Part shown: positions 55,732 to 64,000 of the stretch, in pieces | Numbering within the stretch: position 1 is the first letter of the stretch | Layout: every line of letters starts with the position of its first letter | The notes under the pieces: generated by a model | What the model was told of the DNA's origin: nothing | Databases searched by the model: none | What the model saw: the letters and a program-made list of their open reading frames with translations, nothing else | Made by a program: the position numbers and the translations under genes | Origin: Enchytraeus crypticus | Lineage: Eukaryota; Annelida; Clitellata; Enchytraeida; Enchytraeidae | Assembly (NCBI GenBank): GCA_905160935.1 | Contig: CAJHZI010000841.1 | Location: 61,001 to 125,000, forward strand | Reading direction: 5' to 3' | DNA: 64,000 nt

Positions 55732-58700
55732 CTGTAACATGGCAGATATAAAACAACTTTTAATATTTCCTGTTAAGTGTCTATCAAATGTTTAACCATT
55801 TATCAATAAAGATGTCAATAAGCTATTGGAGGTTATAGATTCAAACTCAAGCCAGATCATCTCAGACACTATTATCCCCAGTCCAAGATTTGTCAAATTC
55901 CAAGTGGTAAGTCAGATGGTGGGTTTTAGCTGAAAAGCGGATTGATCTCATCAATGGGGGGGGGGGGGGGGGGGATCAGTTAAATAATTTGGGAGATCAA
56001 AGGGGTCGAAATATAGCAATGTTTCATAAGTAACAATTTCAGAAGCACAGTTTTACATATAAAATGAGAAATAACTCATAAAATGTATCATTTATGTAGT
56101 CTGTGATTAACAGCAGTCAACTAATACACGTTCGGACTAGACAATATATTCAGTAACATTCTCGTGCAACTCATGTAGCCTGTAGGTTCTACATTTGATA
56201 GAATTGCGTCTCTCTCGGAGGTCAATCATATCCTATATCAGTTTCCTGGGAAAAGTTGTCAATAACTCAGTATAGATACCCACCCAAATCTCGATGATAT
56301 TCACAAAATATTTAACAATTTGGTATTTCATATTTCTGATTCATATTTCTTTCCCATTTCTCGAAAGCTTTGAACATTCGAGCGTCCAAGGTTGACTGGA
56401 ATAATTTTAGGCTTTGATGTAGAAGTGTTCGAAAGGATTCTACGTCAGAAAGGGCATTCGGTTGGTGAGGGTTTAGGCTCCAGAAATTTCTACAGAATAA
56501 AAACATCTCGACACCAGTTAAACTGGGCTTCAAGGGAAGATGATGATGATGAATGTAGAAATACTTCTATTATATTACTAAAGAGGCAGGCTTCTACCAT
56601 ATATCAGTAATTACAAGACAGATAGGGACAGAAGACAGATAGGGACAGAAGACAGATAGGGACAGAAGACAGATAGGGACAGAAGACATATAGGGACAGA
56701 AGACAGATACGGACAGAAGAGAGATACGGACAGAAGAGAGATACGGACAGAAGACAGATATGGACAGAAGACAGATACGGACAGAAGACAGATACGAACA
56801 AAAGACAGATAAGGACAGAAGACAGACCTCTCTTAGGCATGGGATACTTTCTCTTCAGCTCTTCAACAGCTCTCTGACTCTCAGGCGTCGTCTTCTTGCC
56901 ATACATCACAACCAACGTTCTCGAGTGATACACGTAGTCCTGCATTGAGTCGTGTGCCGCCTTACACGTCGTCTCATCAGCATAGTGTATGAATGCATAC
57001 CTGTAGACATGCAGTACAGTGTAGTGTATGAATGCATACCTGTAGACATACAGTACAGTACAGTGTATGAATGCATACCTGTAGACATACAGTACATTAC
57101 AGTGTATGAATGCATACCTGTAGACATACAGTAGAGTACAGTGTGTGAATGCATACATGTAGACATACAGTACAGCGTAGTGTATGAATGCATACCTGTA
57201 GACATACAGTACAGTGTAGTATATGAATGCATACCTGTAGACATGCAGTACAGTACAACGGCTTATTATGGACCGAAGATGTTACAAATAGTAATTAATA
57301 ATTATTTCAGTAAGTATGGATGTTAATGTGCGTTTATGGGTGGTTGCCAGTTAACTTCAATAAAATAATCAAAAATACATTTCCTTCCTCATTTCCTTCC
57401 AAAAATGTATATAGAGAATTAACTATCATCAGGTAAAATTAATTCACTTCTATTTTAGGCGAGCTACATAGATAATAAAAACGTCTAATGCACGTGGCAG
57501 AAAGGTCTCCATATTTACCCAAGAATTGAAACTGCACACCCAAATTGTCTGTTCACAAAGAATGATTACTGAATTGCTATTAAAGCATCTGCACGATCAG
57601 ATGAAGATAGGATTACATAGTTCATAAATTACATACAACTCATCCCTTATAACTGAAGGACTTAACCCAATGAACCCTCCATTAGACCGTACATGGAGAT
57701 AATTCTGACAGCATAAAACAATCATTTCCTACCCTATCGGCCTGTTTCCATCCTGCGCATTAAGAGGAAGGGTGACATCAGATGCAGTGGGGAACATTTC
57801 CTTCAGCTGTTCCATCGAGATCTCTTTGCCAAAGCCAGTCACGTACAGCTTAAGCAGATCACTCGCTAGGTTCACAGCAGGGGGGGCGTAAGTGCGGGCT
57901 GATTTGCCTCCTATAAAGTCTGCCACAATGTCGACCCCGTTCACCTGTCGACCTTTTAGCTCCTTCAGTGTTTTATCTGCCAGCTCACCGTTAGCAAAGT
58001 CGAGAATGGCATATCTACAATGTTATACAATACAGACAACACTAACGTGCTCTAGATAGGAACGAGAAATAAGGGCTTTGGGATTAAAGAGTGTTGTACA
58101 GCTATAATCATCTTGAAAATGTGTCATACAAATTATAAATTCTTGATGTAGAGAATTTGGCTACTGAAGGACTTTTAGAGATAAAGTAAAAAGTTTGCGC
58201 TAGAGAGATAATGGCTTCGAGTCAAAAGCTATATTGTTGGTAGACCATATTGATACATTAATCATCAATAAAATATATTTATTATTCAGGCAACTCTCAG
58301 CAAATAAATGTTGAAACGTTTACGCTACAGAGGAAGCTGCACATCAGGAAACGTGAGAAATACTTCTAAAATATCGTATTTAAAGAGAAAATGACTAAAC
58401 ATTTTCACAGTGCACAGCAATTTTTATACCAAAAAATAATGTGTACATTTATATATATCTCAATATAATTACGTTACAAAAGCATGTACTGACTTCGCAA
58501 CTCGTTGAATCAAAAAACAATTTATTGAATGCATCATTGAATAAATAAATTAATCAACAGGTCAGTCAATCAATCACTCAATGAATAATTCCTCTTAGGA
58601 TGTGATGGATCAGTGATATCTGATTGGACCACTCAATCTAATAGTAACCAATCAGATTACTCTGTTGATCCAGTGACACAATCTCGCACAGATATTTCCA

Positions 58701-61133
58701 TGAACAGTAAATCTGAGAGTATTCATGGCTCAATAAGGCTGTGCTCTACAGTCTGGCTGCCATTTCTGTCATAAGAAATTTGTCACAAAATCACCTTTGA
58801 AAACCTTCAGAAATAAATAAAAACGCTCAAAAAAAACCAAACAGCTGCACCAACTATGTAGCGCCCCGGCTGTATTTTGTCCTTAAAACAACAAATATTA
58901 TAACTCCAATACAGTTGAAAATAAACTGAATATCATTGTAATTAAGAATGCATTGGCAAAATAATATAATTAATGGAACCACACTAATCATAATGTTAGA
59001 TATTGTTAGAACGTATAATAAGGCATTTAAATTAATATCTATGTTCAAAGCTAATAATAATAATTGAAGTATTTTATATAAACTCTATGATACTATCAAA
59101 AAGCAAATCAACTCTGATTCAATTCATACATTAAATCAATTTCAACTATCAATTGATCCTCACAATGTTACACCAGTAGAGAGCCTATAATATCCACTAC
59201 ACAATGATACAAGCATTATACTTAGGATTCTTTTCATTCTTCAGGTGACTGATATCAATCCTGACTTCAAGAATGTTAGGACTGAGAGCCTTGATGTCTG
59301 CCTCTGTCGTGCTCATTGGCAAGTTCTTTATGAACAGAGTCTTTCTAGTGTTCTGATCTGCCGTCAAGCATCAATTATTATGATAACAAATAATTTTAGT
59401 ATACTATAATAATTAATCTGAGTATGAGTAGATTAAAAATAAAGCTCACGACATACTCTTACTGCTAGAGCCAGTGGTGTAGTCGGTAAGCTATTCGACC
59501 GCGAAGCAGTATGTGCGGGGTTCAAATCCTGGGCTCGCCCGTCAATGACATCGATTTTGAGTGAGGAAACTGACGTTAACATTAGCCTTACCAGCTTTTT
59601 TACACAAATCAATTAATCAGTGTTGTAATCATATATAAACCAAACTTCACATCATTCGTAGCTTTAATTTTAATAGCATAAATTTTTGGTTTTTCACAAT
59701 AATATAATAACAATATTCATGCTGCAGGGTGCAGTTGTTTTTTAAGAATACGCAAGATTAATTTGTAATAAATTACAGCAATCAAGCACTAAGAATAAAG
59801 ATACTGCACTGCTACATTACCTGATTTGGCTGGCTTTCCTCCCTTACCTGCAATGACACAAAAACGATTCAATTAAGTTCTTAACACTCTATTAGCTAAA
59901 AGTCACAGCTTTCCACAGTTAGGTCAGGTAATTAAGTAAACTCTGTACTGATCATTTCTTCCAGTACGCTATTCTCTAACATAAATTTAACCAAATAGTA
60001 TTGCAACAACGCACCCAAACTACACTTAACCACACTTTACAATATAAAGCCTATCCTTTAAAATCTAATTCATTAAAATTATTACATATCAATTAGCGTG
60101 AGGTTTAAAAAGCAAAAAAAATTACCATTATGCTAAAATTAGTGAAAATATCATTTCATGGAGAAGTTAAGATTAGCAGAGCCAGTTGCATTCAGTAAGG
60201 TGACTGACTACAGATCAGTAGGGGCAGGGTTCAGATACAGAGATCAACATGGAATAGCTTCCAAGACAGGCAATTGGCATCAAACTTGGCTAATAGAACA
60301 TGAAAAACACAAAATTTATGTCAGTTTCTCAGGTAGATAGATGGGAGTTGTGGCGTGCTCCTGTAATCCAGCTATGTTTCAGTATTTACTGCACCCTCAG
60401 CCATGGGCCAAGCTGATGGTATAGCTTGTTCTCATATAGCCAATCAGAGTAATAACAATAACTAATCCATTGAATAACTTCAAAAGTATAGTAAAGTCAA
60501 TTTTTTGATTTCATATAAAAACTAAAAATTAAAACAAAGTTAATCATTAAACAAGAATATCGCTGAACTGCACTAAATTAAAACTGTACAGCACAAAATT
60601 AGCACTTATAAATCATACTATTGTCTTCTTCTTCATCCTCAAAATCTTCATCTTCTCCAAACTCCTCATCTTCCTCTTCTAAATCTTCCTCATCTTCATT
60701 GTCTTCGTTATCGTCTTCTACCACATCCTTAGATAAGTTATACATAAACTAGTCACTAGCAAACAAAGGGAGCCTTAGAAATTCATAAACTTAAAGTACT
60801 GGTACTTTTAGTGTATATTTCTCCTGAGCCACTTCATTTAAATAGCTAAATAAGCATTGATATTTCAAATTATATGTTTTAAAGTATTATGTACAATACT
60901 TTAAGCTTGAGAATACAATTTTAAATTGAAAGCCAAACATAATTTCAAAATCCCTAGCATACTAATTAATGCAGATACTCTACAAGGCATGAGCATTGGA
61001 CTCTTCAAAAACTATAAATAATATCTCAAGCCAAAGGCTACTTTCCAAATTTAAATAGTGAAGTCATTATAATGTGATTCTTTTGTAGGACCACAGTTTC
61101 CTGACTCGTAAATGACTCGTAAGAGAGACAGAC

Positions 61134-61214
<81 letters not shown>

Positions 61215-61524
61215 GAGGGATGGAGAAAGAGAGATCTAGTGAAATTTCACTAAATGTTTCTCTCAAGGAAACCAGCATTTACAGTCCTAATTTACACACA
61301 GATAAATGCAAGAAATAAAAAATAATGTAAAGCTAAGTAGAGTTCAGAAAAATTAGAAAAAATAAATGTTAGGGCCCATATAAAATTGAGAAATTTGAAT
61401 AAATCAAATTCCATCAGCATTTAATTTTTCAGTAACTCAATGTATAAAATACTAATTCTAGTCACAATTAACTGTTATCTACCTTAGAAAATTTCTTTGT
61501 TTGATCTGCGGCTGCTGAACTCAT
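55598..61524 (-). CDS. Nucleolin-like two-RRM protein with acidic ends, seven coding exons
   Basis: Probably a nuclear or nucleolar RNA-binding protein. Exons (minus order) 61524-61483, 60727-60619, 59847-59821, 59357-59222, 58014-57733, 57000-56828 and 55731-55598 join in phase to 300 residues. Seen: a short leader, an Asp/Glu tract at about 15-50, RRM1 at about 65-140 ([25 protein letters not shown]), RRM2 at about 158-235 ([29 protein letters not shown]), a basic stretch KRRR and an acidic tail to the stop. Vertebrate nucleolin has four RRMs and an RGG tail; here there are two RRMs and the tail is acidic, so the name is by resemblance only. The start is the first ATG after an acceptor (TTTGTACAG), so a 5' UTR exon is expected upstream. 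Exon 6 lies between two tandem arrays. Confidence 0.88.
56360..56555 (+). mobile_element. Unclassified retroelement 3' end, second copy
   Basis: GGTTTAGGCTCCAGAAATTT and TTCAAGGGAAGATGATGATG match 28990-29112 in order; GAT tail. In intron 6. Confidence 0.5.
56605..56827 (-). repeat. 17-bp array next to the exon 6 donor
   Basis: About 13 minus-strand units of GTCTTCTGTCCGTATCT begin four bases into the intron. Exon bases are not included. Confidence 0.9.
56828..57000 (-). CDS. Nucleolin-like exon 6
   Basis: 173 bases: [36 protein letters not shown], the RNP1 half of RRM2, then a helix rich in Glu/Lys/Arg ([17 protein letters not shown]). Donor GTCTGT is weak. The acceptor given is the one nearest the conserved sequence; upstream copies could also serve. 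Confidence 0.88.
57001..57263 (-). repeat. 39-bp array of the exon 6 acceptor, in-frame
   Basis: Markers GAATGCATAC (+ strand) occur at 56991, 57030, 57069, 57108, 57147, 57186 and 57225, exactly 39 apart. Each minus-strand unit is GTATGCATTCATACACTACA CTGTACTGTATGTCTACAG, that is exon start plus a new acceptor. All have TCTACAG except the unit at 57147-57158 (CTACAT). Being 13 codons long, units read [13 protein letters not shown] in the exon's frame. Confidence 0.93.
57733..58014 (-). CDS. Nucleolin-like exon 5
   Basis: 282 bases: [20 protein letters not shown] (end of RRM1), linker with [14 protein letters not shown], and RRM2 up to NAQDGNRPI. Acceptor ACATTGTAG, donor GTAGGA after a split Gly codon. 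Confidence 0.92.
58015..59221. other. Nucleolin-like intron 4
   Basis: AT-rich, no feature recognised. Confidence 0.4.
59222..59357 (-). CDS. Nucleolin-like exon 4
   Basis: 136 bases: [44 protein letters not shown], first half of RRM1; acceptor CTTGACGGCAG, donor GTATAA. Confidence 0.9.
59466..59602 (+). repeat. SINE-1, full-length, antisense in intron 3
   Basis: TAGAGCCAGTGGTGTAGTCG head, B box GGTTCAAATCC, GAAACTGACGTTAACATTAG and ACCAGCTTTTTT end. Confidence 0.9.
59821..59847 (-). CDS. Nucleolin-like exon 3 (27-base microexon)
   Basis: Encodes KGGKPAKS with split codons on both sides; acceptor GTCATTGCAG, donor GTAATG. Phase agreement on both sides supports this tiny exon. It keeps the frame if skipped. 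Confidence 0.78.
60168..60345 (+). repeat. Diverged SINE-1-like remnant in intron 2
   Basis: AGAGCCAGTTGCATTCAGTA and GATCAGTAGGGGCAGGGTTC follow the SINE-1 order; the 60-codon open frame here is derived from it. Confidence 0.45.
60619..60727 (-). CDS. Nucleolin-like exon 2, acidic tract
   Basis: 109 bases: [36 protein letters not shown]; acceptor ACTTATCTAAG, donor GTATGA. Confidence 0.85.
61130..61210. repeat. (GA)n microsatellite in intron 1
   Basis: Pure GA for about 55 bases with GAAA variants after. Confidence 0.95.
61483..61524 (-). CDS. Nucleolin-like exon 1 (coding part)
   Basis: [14 protein letters not shown], phase 0 at the end, donor GTAGAT. Confidence 0.82.
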
Positions 61525-63785
61525 TGTTTTCTAATAGTAGAACCTGTACAAAATACAAAACATTACAAATAACCACATTTACAATTAAACTACTTTTTAG
61601 CCCAAATTAAATTCAGGTTTAGACTACATTAAACTTTGGTCAAAATGCAATACAAAATAAATTGCTCTATAAAATTAAGCTATTAAGATGTCACAATTGC
61701 CTCAAAGGGCACAAGAGTAAAGGTTACTTTGCTGAAATTGAAGTACTTATAAAACCAACACAAATCATGCTTGTGGAATCTAAATTTTTACATAGGAAAT
61801 CAATACATGCTAACAGTCCTTTTATTTACAATCAGCATTGCTATGTCACCAACAACTGCTTTGATTTACATCAAAGATCTCGAAATGTTAGCAAGATCTG
61901 ACTCAAATTTGGCAAGATATATCAAGATCTAGCTCGATGTGATAAGATTAAGCAAGATTTTGGAAGATCTAGCAAGATTTAGCAACTTCTGTATCAAAGA
62001 TCTCACAATTTTGGCTACATTTGTATCACAATTAGAAGATCTAACAGGATCTGTATCAAAGATGTCACAATATTAGGGTAATTCCACAAAAACAGAGCCA
62101 TCTTATGAAATTATAGAAAGCATATTATTATCAATGAAAAATGTTTTTTCTGGCTCAAAATTTCATGCAGATTCCAAATATGTAATGTATTGTATTATAT
62201 GTATAATAAGTAATGTATTGAAGTGGCCAGAGAAAGAAGATGTATAGTCTGCTGCCAAGGAGGATATAATTCTACGTATAACGGAGCCTCAGACAGATCA
62301 TCAGAACTGCTGCTGTTTTCAGATCACAGTGTTGCAAGATATAACATTGAATAATTAAATCCTCATCAGAAAGGATCTAAGACTGCATATATTGCATTGA
62401 ACATTAGATTTAGTTTCAAGCTTTGCCTCAGTTAAGTGTTAAATCGCTCAGTTTTCACAGAGTGTAATTTCGTTACTACTTTTGTAATTACATTACCATT
62501 CTAAGAATCAATTTTTCAGAAAATTAAATGATGTAATTTAAAAATAAAATGCCTTAAGTGATTAATGATTATATGCCCAGCAATATGTATTTAGGACACA
62601 TTTATGGGATTTAACAATTCAAAGAGTTTGGATAGTGAAAACTGTGACCATCAATATGAAGGACTTTCTAACATAATTCCGTTACCACAATGTGGCGGCC
62701 CCTAGTGAACACAGATGTTGTAATATTAAAAATCTATATTGGTACAGTTATCCAAGAAATAAAAATTGTAAACAAATCTTTAAATTTAGTTGTTTTTTGT
62801 CAGTAGTAATTTTAAAAACTGTACAAATTGTAATTCCGTTACCGTGGAATTGCCCATTAGCGAGAATTGGCTACATCTTAAGCAACTACATAATTTATCA
62901 CTGGAAGTGTAATTTAACTAAAAATCACTCTTGTTGTTATTGCAGTGCTCAAAAAGCAATTAAAAGTGGTTTATGATTGTTCAGCAACTTCTATAAGTTA
63001 GTATTCAGATATATTCCCTTATACATTTTCAAAGTGGACAAAACAATGTGCTCTACCAGATTATTATATACATAATATGATGGACTACTTTGCAATTAAA
63101 ATGATACTATCATCCATCAGATCATAGAGCACCATTAAGGCAATGTTATATTCTGAAGCATCATCCGACCGGCTAAGCCAACAAGGCATTCACCAGTTTC
63201 TGCAGTGTTTAGTATAGATCATAACATTACATATTTCATCACCAAGTTACACTACGTGAAATCAACATTATTCCGCAGTCAGAACATTGGAACATTCAAG
63301 TTAGGAAGAAAACCTAAATATATTAATTGCAAATCCTCCAATTACCCTAATATCACTCACAACTATAGATTTTCTTTGTTTACCTTTTGTTTAGATTGTT
63401 TTTCATTTGTTCTTTTTAAGGTAAGCAAATATTATAGGTCAACCACAAATTATAATTTTCAGTGTTGTAAGAAGTAGTCGTCAAACAACTAAAGTATAAG
63501 TAGAAGCAAATAGCAAATAAAGTAAAAGTACAAATAAAAAGTACTTGATCAGAATTTTACTTAATCATAAAGTACAAAGTACTCGACAATAAAGTTTAGT
63601 ACTTTTGAGTAAAAATTAAAAATATTCATAACTTCTTAAAGAAACAAATTGTACATGTTGCTAGAAACGATTTAAACGATTTTAAGTTGGTTACAAGGAA
63701 CTTGATTTAATTCTAAATAGAAATGAAAATTTTAAATTTAGGCTACCGGCGTACTAAAAGAAGTACGTTAGTCGAAAAAAGAACG
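61525..63785. other. 5' flank of the nucleolin-like gene, AT-rich
   Basis: No promoter can be assigned. Degenerate AAGATCTAGCAAGATTTAGC repeats occur at 61885-62060. The open frames at 62692-62976 and 63205-63477 have no family support. Confidence 0.4.
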
Positions 63786-63788
63786 TTG

Positions 63789-64000
63789 AATGTCTCAATA
63801 GCGCAATGGTTAAGGGTGTAGATAACGTGATGAAGTTTTAAGTGACAGATCCTGAGGTGAATTGAACTCTCGAGGGTTCGAATCCCAGCCGCGCTGATCT
63901 GAGAGTAGAATCTCGGACATTCACTAGACTGGCTACACGGTCATGGAATAAATTGCCTAACGGATATAACATGTGGTATTAAAAGTGATAGATATCAACA
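63789..64000 (+). repeat. SINE-2 copy cut by the window end
   Basis: TCTCAATAGCGCAATGGTTA AGGG head, B box GGTTCGAATCC, body to AAAAGTGATAGATATCAACA at the last base. Confidence 0.9.

Noticed and set aside
60158-60340. Small protein-coding gene
   Set aside because: Overlaps a diverged SINE-1-like remnant in an intron; no family support.

Overview
The window is animal (metazoan) nuclear DNA. Genes are split by canonical GT-AG introns. Exons are near 50% GC, while the surroundings are AT-rich and packed with microsatellites, minisatellites, tRNA-derived SINEs, two families of non-LTR retrotransposon and hAT-type DNA elements. The species cannot be fixed from the sequence; an invertebrate is most likely. 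Exon boundaries below were derived by hand from splice consensus, phase continuity and protein-family fit.

Layout. From 1 to about 24.6 kb there is no recognisable host gene, only decayed RTE-like and L2-like retrotransposon pieces, SINEs, simple repeats and four GC-rich, proline/serine-rich open patches (1445-1613, 6601-6762, 10018-10266, 11216-11474) that could be exons of an unidentified gene. On the + strand at 24673-38083 lies a complete eight-exon tetraspanin (334 aa); its sixth intron carries an antisense L2/CR1-like LINE that itself holds a nested insertion. On the - strand at 51784-42214 is a nine-exon hnRNP AB/D-like RNA-binding protein (323 aa: two RRMs, an RGG stretch, a GY-rich tail), with a broken hAT-type DNA transposon in its last intron. 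On the - strand at 61524-55598 is a seven-exon nucleolin-like protein (300 aa: acidic N-terminus, two RRMs, acidic C-terminus). The tetraspanin and hnRNP genes converge; the hnRNP and nucleolin-like genes are head to tail. Both RNA-binding proteins are probably nuclear, but no operon-like functional linkage with the tetraspanin is implied.

Most unusual signal. Several exon edges in all three genes are themselves the first unit of a tandem array. Four arrays copy the splice site together with the adjoining exon bases: tetraspanin exon 1 donor, tetraspanin exon 6 acceptor, hnRNP exon 7 acceptor and nucleolin-like exon 6 acceptor. Three more arrays start within about 10 bases of a donor: tetraspanin exon 7, hnRNP exon 7 and nucleolin-like exon 6. 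The nucleolin-like array has seven 39-bp units, each with an AG acceptor and an open reading frame in phase with the exon, so it could add blocks of 13 residues to RRM2. I know of no named description of such splice-site minisatellites; I regard them as the best candidate for something new here.
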